Below, piece after piece: positions 27,401 to 34,160 of a stretch of DNA of 64,000 bases. Source of the stretch: Shewanella sp. KX20019 (GTDB lineage Bacteria > Pseudomonadota > Gammaproteobacteria > Enterobacterales > Shewanellaceae); the NCBI RefSeq assembly GCF_016757755.1, contig NZ_CP068437.1, positions 4,402,001 through 4,466,000 of the forward strand. The letters are read 5' to 3'. The notes beneath the pieces were generated by a model. The model was not told where the DNA came from. It made no database searches and was given only the letters and a program-made list of their open reading frames with translations. The translations under genes were made by a program, and so were the position numbers. Each line of letters starts with the position of its first letter. Position 1 is the first letter of the stretch.

Positions 27401-27731
27401 AAATGCTTTTAAAGAAAGTGCTCAAAAGGCTGAAGAAGCCACAAGGCTATTTAAACAAATTACGTTAAAACATCCAAAGAATAATCTGCATTTAGGCCGC
27501 TTAGCCTCTAGTGAGCTGCTGCAAGCTCAGTTGGCAGAGAAGGTAGATGCTAGTGGCAAAGCTATACGCTTGTGTCAACAAGCAAAAGAAAGAATTTCTG
27601 ACGTAGTTAAAGTCAATAAACACCCCAACTTTACGATTTCTTACATTCGTGCTCTTCACTGTCTGAACCAATTGGATAGTGAACCAGAATTGATTAGCAA
27701 ATTAAAAAGTTATGGAATTAAAGTCAATTAA
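24462..27731 (+). CDS. Membrane-anchored CadC-like regulator with STAND NTPase and TPR repeats
   Basis: 1089 residues. Order: winged-helix DNA-binding domain of OmpR/CadC type (about 1-105, 'KAMDVLTLLCQRAGEVLSS', 'ETIRKRGYRTL'); nSTAND-type NTPase opening 'PFPGLQAYGADYADVFFGR' with Walker A 'GPSGSGKSS' at about 167-175 and 'FSLFIDRLEILL' as Walker B; one membrane helix near 588-606 ('LTIATLSILSVLSVMMS'); then a TPR-like helical region to the end. The layout fits a one-component sensor that binds DNA in the cytoplasm and senses a signal or partner in the periplasm. G+C falls from about 50-58% to 25-40% at about 26750, inside the TPR part. It lies between the LodA/LodB genes and the DP-EP genes and is the obvious candidate regulator of both, by position only. 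Confidence 0.85.
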   Translation: MSDTTFFFGEWQIDPSANSLRAGKQVKQLEPKAMDVLTLLCQRAGEVLSSDDIVNHCWPNTDVGDNPLHKIINQIRRALGDSATSPLFIETIRKRGYRTLAEVRFPIGQEKVADHQSWQCGSPFPGLQAYGADYADVFFGRGKQISVLLDRISQQIKYGRAFCLTLGPSGSGKSSLINAGVMPNLMTTAGYNSVKVASYSGLDFADVSSSQLFIELASAMLDWEINELPVFDGYSADTLATSLINNPNAVIKLCQQALKAQTEGFTHFSLFIDRLEILLSSPLFEDQERHQFVELIEHLATSGTVLILSACRNEFYPLLVNYPTLMAGKSRGAHFDLAPPSRSELLQMIRLPAIAANLSWDNDPDTAMPLDQLLCSEAASNPDALPMLQYMLQALYLKRSSDNQLQVSVYKELGGIEGAIGKNAEDAINGLTAEQKACLPQVLSLLITLREDEISITSRTARWSQLQTESENILVQAMVDSRLFVSHLQNGEPCFSIAHEALLRRWPRATSWISEHNTSLQIKSRLYHLAKRWRKEHKNSAYLLAGGKPLKEAQALQHNPLFTIEPQERELIAASAKQQQLKRWRKRLTIATLSILSVLSVMMSIKSNQAEKVAQQKRLAAENLLGFMVGDFADKMRGIGRMDLLDGISNKALEYFSDNSVSGSSNNSGGYDNSISFDANFQHAQTLEAMGEVAYSRNKLDEASSAFHAARSKLTALLNQQPHNLELLKTLGANAFWIGQLDYDKSDWDAARVWWDLYKSHSQTMFDIAPDDTESLMELSYAQSSLGSVSMKQQDFDSARNEFDVSLELKLAAWNKDKDNSKRSADVANTRSWLASAALAQGDIYTAVKSHQQIQKMLNNTGSSASYTLDRLASSHHILATLFYYLGQNPSAFQHARLSFQTITEALIRDPKNQTWRVQQYNAYFIMLMFIDEPLELDTNFQPEAIGALLKADKSLVQSNQFEVMWAKYNLAAATYYIKINAFKESAQKAEEATRLFKQITLKHPKNNLHLGRLASSELLQAQLAEKVDASGKAIRLCQQAKERISDVVKVNKHPNFTISYIRALHCLNQLDSEPELISKLKSYGIKVN

Positions 27732-27813
27732 TCATAAAAGTTAGTCCTACTTAGACTAAAAACTAGCGTTACATTAACCCCTACAATAATTTAATACGTC
27801 AAAGGAAGATGAT

Positions 27814-28203
27814 ATGTCAAACCAACACCTTGAAGAGTTCACATTAACAGTTACTTTAAATAAAGAAGACGTTCCTCAGTTTAATTATACACAGCTAGAA
27901 AATGGTCAAAATGTTCCTGTTACTGGTAGCTTTGTTGTCAGTACCCCCACAACTATTCGCTACTATTTAATAGACAAAACAGAAAAAGGACTCGAATTTA
28001 CTGGAGCAGCTTTTACCACACCATTTGATAATGTGATTGATAGTGTTGAGTTAGGAGAGGATCAGCGAGGTCCCTATATTGATTTAATAGATTCTGATGC
28101 TCAACCAGGTAAAACTGGATTCCGCTTTGTACTATCAGTTAAAAACAGCAAATTACTAATGATGAGTCCAGATCCTGAAGTTATTAACCGCGGTACAGCT
28201 TAA
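27814..28203 (+). CDS. DP-EP-type small protein, cytoplasmic form
   Basis: 129 residues, no signal peptide. It is a single beta-rich domain ending 'MMSPDPEVINRGTA'. It shares 'GL.(F/I)TGA.F..PFD..I..V..GED....', then 'F.LS....LL.MSPDP.VINR' with the C-terminal half of the 28332 product. I associate this with the small 'DP-EP family' (Pfam) known mostly from Shewanella-like bacteria; function unknown. AAGGAA precedes the ATG. The gene is AT-rich, like the 3' part of the preceding regulator gene. Its 3' flank recurs after the 28332 gene. Confidence 0.75.
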   Translation: MSNQHLEEFTLTVTLNKEDVPQFNYTQLENGQNVPVTGSFVVSTPTTIRYYLIDKTEKGLEFTGAAFTTPFDNVIDSVELGEDQRGPYIDLIDSDAQPGKTGFRFVLSVKNSKLLMMSPDPEVINRGTA

Positions 28204-28260
28204 AAAATAAAAGATGGGACAGCCATATCTTTAGATAACCATGGCTCCTAAAACGAACAA

Positions 28261-28289
28261 AAGATGAGGCCTCTTCGCCTCATCTTTTT
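28261..28289 (+). terminator. Terminator after the first DP-EP gene
   Basis: Ten-base arms AAGATGAGGC (28261-28270) and GCCTCATCTT (28277-28286) followed by T. An identical element is found at 29197-29225 and a decayed copy at 29141-29168. Confidence 0.88.
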
Positions 28290-28331
28290 CGTATTAATAC
28301 ATTATCCAGATCCGTTTAAAAAGGACTTTAC

Positions 28332-29087
28332 ATGAAAACCGTCAGTAAACTCAGCGCCGCTATTCTAACCAGTTTATTATTCAGCAGTGCAGCAATACAA
28401 GCGGCAACCCAGCAGCAGATTGACGCGGCACTTGCGCCAGTAAAATCAGCCGCAATGCTACAAGCCACGCTCAGCCAACCCTCAGCATTAGATGCTTTAG
28501 GTGACGAGCTACCGGCATTTATCGCTAGCATTCAATTTAGCAACGCCGCCGGCCAAGCGACCTTCGATAATAGCCAGCTGCAAACCAACCTGACAGCCAC
28601 CGAGGTGTATCAGATTTTGGCACTATTCGGCCAGCAGAGCACTATCGGCCAATACCCAGATGCACTCGCCTACAGCGACACCGATAGACTGCTTCTCGAA
28701 AACGCAGTATTACCATTCTGCAGTGCAGACAGTCCCATTAAGCTACGAGTCATCCTTAAAAATGATAACCAAGTTAAATTCAACTATCGCCAAGCAGGCG
28801 TCGCCTGTGATGGTAATGTTGAGCTTACTGAAAACACCAGCATTACTTACAAGCTAGTGCACACTAAACGCACTCCGAAAGGGTTACGCATCACCGGCGC
28901 GGGGTTTACTAACCCATTTGATGCCCATATCAAGCGGGTTACCGTGGGCGAAGATGGTCAAAGTCTTACTTTAGAAAACGATATCAGCAACACTGGCGTC
29001 AGTAAGTGGCAGTTTATCTTCAGCAATGATGACAGTGACTTGATATTGGTGAGTCCAGATCCACAGGTAATTAATCGCCCAAGTTAG
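28332..29087 (+). CDS. Exported two-part protein with C-terminal DP-EP-type domain
   Basis: 251 residues. Signal peptide MKTVSKLSAAILTSLLFSSA with cleavage near IQA; a helical N-terminal region ('QQQIDAALAPVKSAAMLQATLSQ'); one Cys pair (in 'PFCSADS' and 'VACDGN'); then a DP-EP-type domain ending 'LILVSPDPQVINRPS'. It looks like a periplasmic relative of the 27814 product. AAGGA precedes the ATG. It is almost identical to the 5' part of the gene at 29268. Function unknown. The N-terminal helix could be the part that meets a periplasmic TPR sensor, but this is speculation. Confidence 0.78.
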   Translation: MKTVSKLSAAILTSLLFSSAAIQAATQQQIDAALAPVKSAAMLQATLSQPSALDALGDELPAFIASIQFSNAAGQATFDNSQLQTNLTATEVYQILALFGQQSTIGQYPDALAYSDTDRLLLENAVLPFCSADSPIKLRVILKNDNQVKFNYRQAGVACDGNVELTENTSITYKLVHTKRTPKGLRITGAGFTNPFDAHIKRVTVGEDGQSLTLENDISNTGVSKWQFIFSNDDSDLILVSPDPQVINRPS

Positions 29088-29140
29088 AAAAAAAGATGGG
29101 ACAGCCATATCTTTAAATAACCATGGCTCCTAAAACGAAC

Positions 29141-29168
29141 AAAAGATGAGGCCTGTTCGCCTAAAATT
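29141..29168 (+). other. Decayed copy of the duplicated terminator
   Basis: The left arm AAAAGATGAGGC is kept but the right arm stops after GCCT, so the stem can hardly form. It marks a junction inside the duplication, about 55 bases before the intact terminator. Confidence 0.6.
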
Positions 29169-29194
29169 AAATATGGCCACCCATAGTTAACCCC

Positions 29195-29225
29195 AAAAGA
29201 TGAGGCCTCTTCGCCTCATCTTTTT
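29195..29225 (+). terminator. Terminator upstream of the second DP-EP copy
   Basis: Arms AAGATGAGGC (29197-29206) and GCCTCATCTT (29213-29222) followed by T, identical to the element at 28261. Confidence 0.85.
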
Positions 29226-29267
29226 CGTATTAATACATTACCCAGATCCGTTTAAAAAGGACTTTAC

Positions 29268-29945
29268 ATGAAAACCGTCAGTAAACTCAGCGCCGCTATT
29301 CTAACCAGCTTATTATTCAGCAGTGCAGCAATACAAGCGGCAACCCAGCAGCAGATTGACGCGGCACTTGCGCCAGTAAAATCAGCCGCAATGCTACAAG
29401 CCACGCTCAGCCAACCCTCAGCATTAGATGCTTTAGGTGACGAGCTACCGGCATTTATCGCTAGCATTCAATTTAGCAACGCCGCCGGCCAAGCGACCTT
29501 CGATAATAGCCAGCTGCAAACCAACCTGACAGCCACCGAGGTGTATCAGATTTTGGCACTATTCGGCCAGCAGAGCACTATCGGCCAATACCCAGATGCA
29601 CTCGCCTACAGCGACACCGATAGACTGCTTCTCGAAAACGCAGTATTACCATTCTGCAGTGCAGACAGTCCCATTAAGCTACGAGTCATCCTTAAAAATG
29701 ATAACCAAGTTAAATTCAACTATCGCCAAGCAGGCGTCGCCTGTGATGGTAATGTTGAGCTTACTGAAAACACCAGCATTACCTATAAGCTGGTGCATAC
29801 TAAACGCACTCCGAAAGGGTTACGCATCACCGGTGCCGGTTTTGCCAACCCCTTTGACGCTCATATTAAGCGGGTTACCGTGAGTGACGATGGTCAAAGT
29901 CTTACGTTAGAAAACGATATCAACAACCCCGAATTCAAGATCTAG
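29268..29945 (+). pseudogene. 3'-truncated copy of the exported DP-EP gene
   Basis: 225 residues. The first 170 or so are the same as in the 28332 product, including the signal peptide. The frame then diverges and stops early with 'NDINNPEFKI', so the last 35 residues with the SPDPQVINR end are missing. The ribosome binding site and upstream terminator are intact, so it may still be expressed. Without the closing strands the DP-EP domain would probably not fold, hence the pseudogene call; a functional short variant cannot be excluded. Just before the stop the sequence changes abruptly relative to copy 1. Confidence 0.65.
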
Positions 29946-30076
29946 CCTAACGAATAGTCTCCACTAGCTACAAACTAATACTTTTATCTATAGCAGCAAC
30001 TATTACCAGCACTTTAGATTGACTAGAACCTATCATAAGTAAAAACAAAATCTAATTGTAACAACGACTTAAACAA

Positions 30077-30094
30077 GAAGATTACCGAAAGGTT
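30077..30094 (+). repeat. 18-base motif shared with the ferritin-like operon leader (copy 2)
   Basis: Exact second copy of GAAGATTACCGAAAGGTT, 77 bases before the PAS-GGDEF start codon. See 15207-15224. No third exact copy was noticed in this window. Confidence 0.6.
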
Positions 30095-30171
30095 AAATTT
30101 TATCCCTTTCGCTAAAGTAACAGCACAATAAACGCGAGCTTAGCGTTAAATTCATTAAAGGGATATTTGCT

Positions 30172-31227
30172 ATGTTGCTGACTCCAACTGATACTGTTTC
30201 TAACAGGGCTTTAAGCTCAGCATCATCGGCTAAGACTATTCATAGCACCAGTAAGACAGCTAGCAAAACAGTGCCCTTTAGTCCGCTAAAAACCACACAA
30301 CAACTATCGAGCGCTGAGCTGCAACCGCTTAAGATGTTAGTTAGCTTATTGATGGAAGCGGTAGTGATCGTTGATGAACACGGCACGATTCAACTCATCA
30401 ACGAGCATGCTATCGATCTCTTACTCGCTGATGCTCTAGAAGCTGATGAGCCAACAACATCACCAACATTGATTGGCCAGCAGTGGCAAACCTATTTAAT
30501 GGAACCACAAAAAACCCTTTACCAAAAAATGATTATTGAATCACGCACCGGCGCCCGTCCGTTAAACCACGCCCCTGCTGAGACCACACTGCGATTAGCA
30601 AACGATGCCTGCAAAGATGTCGAGGTATCAATTACACATTTTGCCTTAAGCACGCCGCTATTTGCCATTGTGATTAGAGACTTGACTAAATATCGCGCCG
30701 AATATAAGCAACTGCATCAATGGGCATCCACCGACTGTTTAACCAAATTGGCCAACCGTCGCGTGTTTGATGCTGAGTTACAAAACCATTGGCAAAGCTG
30801 TACCGATAAAAATCGCCCTGTCAGTGTATTGATCATCGATATTGACCACTTTAAATCTTTTAACGACAAATACGGCCATATTCTCGGTGACTACTGTTTA
30901 CAAAAAATAGCCAAAGCTATCGAGAGCTCGCTGCCTGATCTTGATTGTACTGCCGCGCGTTATGGCGGAGAAGAGTTTGCCATTATTCTGCCCAACAGCA
31001 ATGCTAGCCAGGTAGCGCAAACTGCACGACTGATCCAAAAGAACATTAACGATTTAAGCTATATAGATATAGGTTTAGATGCATCTGTTTCGGTCAGTGT
31101 AAGCCAAGGACACGCGAGTGAAATTAATGGCCAGTTCAGAACCAGTACTGCATTACTATGCGCTGCAGATACCGCACTTTATCGCGCCAAAGCTGATGGT
31201 CGTAACCGTATTAATGCTTGTGTGTAA
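30172..31227 (+). CDS. PAS-GGDEF diguanylate cyclase
   Basis: 351 residues. A Ser/Thr-rich N-terminal 45 residues is followed by a PAS domain ('LLMEAVVIVDEHGTIQLINEHAIDLL', about 60-180) and a GGDEF domain opening 'STDCLTKLANRRVFD', with 'IDIDHFKSFNDKYGH' and the active-site signature Gly-Gly-Glu-Glu-Phe (265-269). The motif is of the active type, so it should make c-di-GMP; the RxxD inhibitory site normally five residues upstream is absent (PDLD instead). No membrane segment, so a soluble sensor. It shares an 18-base leader motif with the ferritin-like operon. Confidence 0.9.
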   Translation: MLLTPTDTVSNRALSSASSAKTIHSTSKTASKTVPFSPLKTTQQLSSAELQPLKMLVSLLMEAVVIVDEHGTIQLINEHAIDLLLADALEADEPTTSPTLIGQQWQTYLMEPQKTLYQKMIIESRTGARPLNHAPAETTLRLANDACKDVEVSITHFALSTPLFAIVIRDLTKYRAEYKQLHQWASTDCLTKLANRRVFDAELQNHWQSCTDKNRPVSVLIIDIDHFKSFNDKYGHILGDYCLQKIAKAIESSLPDLDCTAARYGGEEFAIILPNSNASQVAQTARLIQKNINDLSYIDIGLDASVSVSVSQGHASEINGQFRTSTALLCAADTALYRAKADGRNRINACV

Positions 31228-31284
31228 TCACTGCGCACCAGACCGATAACGAGATCCAGTTAGTTCAGGTTGACAGGAGTTAAG

Positions 31285-31908
31285 ATGCAATATGACCCAA
31301 ATAAGTATCAGATCCTACGGTTTCCTAGCCCATTATTGCTGTTTAGGGCCATTAACCCCATGTTGGCGATTAATGAATTAGTATTAGGTCAGCGACTTCC
31401 TAAAGTCACTCTCATCGAAAAAGATAGCAAGGAACCACTGCAATCCAGACAAGTGGTTCCCTGCCCACATTGCAACGCAATGAATCCAGGCAGCTTGTGG
31501 AGCAATAGCAACGCTTTTGGCCATTGGTTTGGCTACGTTTGCCCTGAGTGCAGTGGCATCATCCCCTGCTTATGGAACCTCAGTAGCTTATTGCTACTCA
31601 CGCTCAGTGCGCCGGTTTGGTTGTTGCTTCAAAAAGGCCTAAAGAAACGTTGGCTAGCAATAAGCTATCGACGGGTAACATCGATGAAAGCTAAGCTTCC
31701 CACCGAGAATAAAGAGCAATCCTTCATAAAAATGGCACAAGTTTTTGCGGTGCTGCTATTTCTATTTATGCTGTTTATACAGAGCAGAGCATCAGATTTG
31801 AGCTTTCAGCAAGCCGTTATCAGCCTGGTTATAAGCAGTGTTGTAGGGGTAATGTTTGGCAAGGCGATGTCGTTAACTAAGCTTGCAACATCAAAAAAGC
31901 GCTATTGA
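31285..31908 (+). CDS. Membrane protein with zinc-ribbon motif
   Basis: 207 residues. After a polar N-terminus it has two C-x2-C knuckles, 'CPHCNAMNPG' and 'CPECSGIIPC', spaced about 34 residues apart as in a zinc ribbon. Three hydrophobic segments follow ('NLSSLLLLTLSAPVWLLL', 'MAQVFAVLLFLFMLFI', 'QAVISLVISSVVGVMF'). Start at ATG 31285 is supported by AGGAGT just upstream; the longer TTG frame (31270) includes the Shine-Dalgarno. Function not recognised. It follows the diguanylate cyclase by 57 bases and may be cotranscribed. Confidence 0.75.
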   Translation: MQYDPNKYQILRFPSPLLLFRAINPMLAINELVLGQRLPKVTLIEKDSKEPLQSRQVVPCPHCNAMNPGSLWSNSNAFGHWFGYVCPECSGIIPCLWNLSSLLLLTLSAPVWLLLQKGLKKRWLAISYRRVTSMKAKLPTENKEQSFIKMAQVFAVLLFLFMLFIQSRASDLSFQQAVISLVISSVVGVMFGKAMSLTKLATSKKRY

Positions 31909-31918
31909 TATAGCGCTT
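31895..31918 (-). terminator. Terminator of the cyclophilin gene
   Basis: Nine-base arms AAGCGCTAT (31897-31905) and ATAGCGCTT (31910-31918) with loop TGAT. On the minus strand it runs into a T run. It overlaps the stop codon of the convergent plus-strand gene. Confidence 0.8.
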
Positions 31919-31941
31919 AACAAGTGGTTTTGGTCGTATTA

Positions 31942-32436
31942 TCAATCTTTAAGGGTGACTTTTTCGATAATGATCAGCTCCTTAGGCACATCATCGTGAC
32001 CCGCTTGCGAAGCCGTTTTAGCCCTGCCAATCTTAGTCACGACATCCATCCCAGCAGTTACGGTACCAAATACCGCATATCCCCAGCCTGCATTAGTGGT
32101 AGCGGTATAATCAAGAAATGCATTGTCGGCTAAATTAATAAAAAACTGCCCCGTGGCTGAATGCGGCGCATCAGTGCGCGCCATCGCGATAGTGCCTCTA
32201 AGATTTTTAAGCCCCCTATTGGCTTCATTGACAATGGCCGCCCGAGTTGGCTTCTCCTCCATTTCAGCAGTAAAACCACCACCTTGCGCCATAAAGCCTT
32301 TAATCACCCGATGGAAAATAGTGCCCTCGTAAAAGCCATCTTCACAATACTTAATAAAATTTTTCGCGCTTACCGGCGCCTTTTCAAAATTAAGTTCTAT
32401 CTCGATATCGCCAAAATTGGTGGTAAAAATAATCAT
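31942..32436 (-). CDS. ppiB: Peptidyl-prolyl cis-trans isomerase B (cyclophilin)
   Basis: 164 residues, the usual length for the cytoplasmic enzyme. It contains 'FHRVIKGFMAQGGGF' (catalytic Arg and Phe), 'GTIAMARTDAPHSATGQFFINL' and 'AVFGTVTAGMDVV', the canonical cyclophilin active site. No signal peptide, so the PpiB rather than the PpiA type. It has its own terminator at 31895. Accelerates proline isomerisation during folding. Confidence 0.95.
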   Translation of the reverse strand: MIIFTTNFGDIEIELNFEKAPVSAKNFIKYCEDGFYEGTIFHRVIKGFMAQGGGFTAEMEEKPTRAAIVNEANRGLKNLRGTIAMARTDAPHSATGQFFINLADNAFLDYTATTNAGWGYAVFGTVTAGMDVVTKIGRAKTASQAGHDDVPKELIIIEKVTLKD

Positions 32437-32540
32437 ATCAACTCACACAAGCCACAAAATATTGGCCTAAGTATACCTTGTGTCACTAACATCGGTACCT
32501 GCTTGTTGGTTAACCCCAAAAAAACGCAGCGCTAAACGTA

Positions 32541-33596
32541 TTAACGCGCAACATTAACCACCGCTTCGCTAGCTTGGCTTTTATAACGTTGAAACATATC
32601 CTCAAGCGACTCTATCGGTTGGTTAAAGCCTTTGCTTGCAAGATACTCCGCACTATACAGTTTAGATGATGAGCGTTCGGCCACGTCGCAATAGAAAGTC
32701 ACAATGGTATTGCCTTTGCCCATTTTAGCCGCGGCGTAGAGTGCTCCAGCTACATTGAGGGCTGAACTACTACCAAGCACGATACCGTCTTGCTCTTGCA
32801 CGTGACGTGCTATGGCAATAAGGTCGAGATCTGGCAAGGTTATCGCTTTATCGACTTTCGCTTGCCTGAAGTTTTCAACCAAACGCATGATGCCAATCCC
32901 TTCGGTAAACGAACTGCCACTTGCTGCATATTGACCCGTTTTAAGGTAGGCATATATGCCCGAACCATCAGGGTCGACCAACCATGTTTGCAGCGCCGGA
33001 TTTTGCTCGGATAGATAACGAGAGTTTCCGGCAATTGTGCCGCCAGTGCCTGCAACAGAGACCAATGCGTCGACCTGACCATTTGTTTGTTGCCAAATTT
33101 CAGGCCCTGTATGTTGATAATGTGCTTTAGCATTACTGGTATTTTCAAATTGATCAGCCCACCAATAATCGTCATTCGCCTCAGCAAGTCGCTTGGCGGT
33201 ATGATAAAAATGGTCTGGGTTGGCAAATGGACAAGCATCGACCAACATCAATTTGGCACCATAGAGCGTAATCATCTGCTCTTTTTCAGGCGCTTGTCCC
33301 TTAGGCATCACCACCAACATGTTAAACCCCAGCGCTTTAGCGACCAGCGCCAAACCGATACCCGTATTACCCGCAGTGCCTTCCACTATCGTCATTCCAG
33401 GTTTGAGTTTGCCACTCTCAATAGCATCTGTGACCAACTGCAGTGCAGCGCGATCTTTAATCGAACCACCGGGGTTTTGCTGCTCACATTTGATTAAAAT
33501 TTCACAGCCGCTCAGAGTCGATAAACTGCCAATCCGCAGTAGATCGGTATGACCGATAAGTTGGGTAATATTGCTCGATAATGAAGGATATTCCAT
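32541..33596 (-). CDS. Cysteine synthase-like PLP enzyme
   Basis: 351 residues of the fold-type II PLP family. The PLP Lys lies in 'NPGGSIKDRAA' (about residue 47). The substrate loop reads 'VEGTAGNTGIGLAL', where classical CysK has TSGNTG, and the phosphate-binding loop is 'VAGTGGTIAG'. The C-terminal 'CDVAERSSSKLYS' region matches the cysteine synthase family. O-acetylserine sulfhydrylation or a related beta-replacement is the best guess; no SAT (cysE) gene is near. Monocistronic, with an interspersed repeat upstream. Confidence 0.85.
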   Translation of the reverse strand: MEYPSLSSNITQLIGHTDLLRIGSLSTLSGCEILIKCEQQNPGGSIKDRAALQLVTDAIESGKLKPGMTIVEGTAGNTGIGLALVAKALGFNMLVVMPKGQAPEKEQMITLYGAKLMLVDACPFANPDHFYHTAKRLAEANDDYWWADQFENTSNAKAHYQHTGPEIWQQTNGQVDALVSVAGTGGTIAGNSRYLSEQNPALQTWLVDPDGSGIYAYLKTGQYAASGSSFTEGIGIMRLVENFRQAKVDKAITLPDLDLIAIARHVQEQDGIVLGSSSALNVAGALYAAAKMGKGNTIVTFYCDVAERSSSKLYSAEYLASKGFNQPIESLEDMFQRYKSQASEAVVNVAR

Positions 33597-34160
33597 AGAT
33601 TGCCTTATCTGTTACTCGTTATATACCCGTCCTACTTGGACATGCTCGTTTCAGAGGCAATGGGTATAGCTCTCGTGAAACGGCATACGTACAATTTATC
33701 AGCGATTGAACTAACACCGACTAGACACATGTACACACAATAGAGTATTGTCGGTTTCAACGTTTGATGCAAGGGCTCTTGAGTCACCCCTCAACACCCT
33801 TGTAGGACATAAACCGCTGGTGCTAAGCCTTAAGTGATCGACACTTATTACCTTATGGCTAAACACTACAATAAAAAATCCATCAACCCAAACGTTTATA
33901 ACCTTATTTGAGTGTCATGGAAGACGCTCACCCTTTTTAGCTTAGCCACTCATTAATGACGACATCGACACTGCTCGATACACCTCCCCCTATTTAGCTC
34001 CAGCAAGCTTGTTTTTAGTCGGCCCCCAAAATGTATCGATACATTCCTCCAACATTAAAGCGATTTTACATTACAAATAATCCAACTTGTAATACAGTTG
34101 AAATCAACATTGCACCGCACTCTATCTTGTTAACTATATTAGAGAAGTGAAGGATTATTT
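33597..34160. other. Gene-free spacer with an interspersed repeat
   Basis: 564 bases between divergent genes. It contains the repeat at 33622-33668; the rest is AT-rich, and no credible coding region or RNA gene was seen. Promoters for both neighbours must lie here. Confidence 0.6.
33622..33668 (+). repeat. Interspersed short repeat, copy 1
   Basis: Starts TATACCC and ends GGGTATA (short terminal inverted repeats). The 37-base core ending TCGTTTCAGAGGC differs at only three positions from 62983-63019. Likely a small genomic repeat of the host, of the REP or MITE size class. Confidence 0.65.

Larger units (their letters stand above)
28332..29930 (+). repeat. Tandem duplication of the exported DP-EP gene
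   Basis: 28332-28850 and 29268-29786 are nearly identical by eye (one clear substitution, at 28370/29306). After that the copies differ at many third positions up to about 29930, where similarity stops. The leader and terminator (28254-28331) are duplicated too (29190-29267), and the 3' flank of the first gene (28204-28264) recurs at 29087-29147. Confidence 0.85.

Noticed and set aside
29925..29945. Adjacent GAATTC and AGATCT in the end of the truncated DP-EP copy, as if from cloning
   Set aside because: Short palindromes of this kind occur by chance; nothing vector-like surrounds them.
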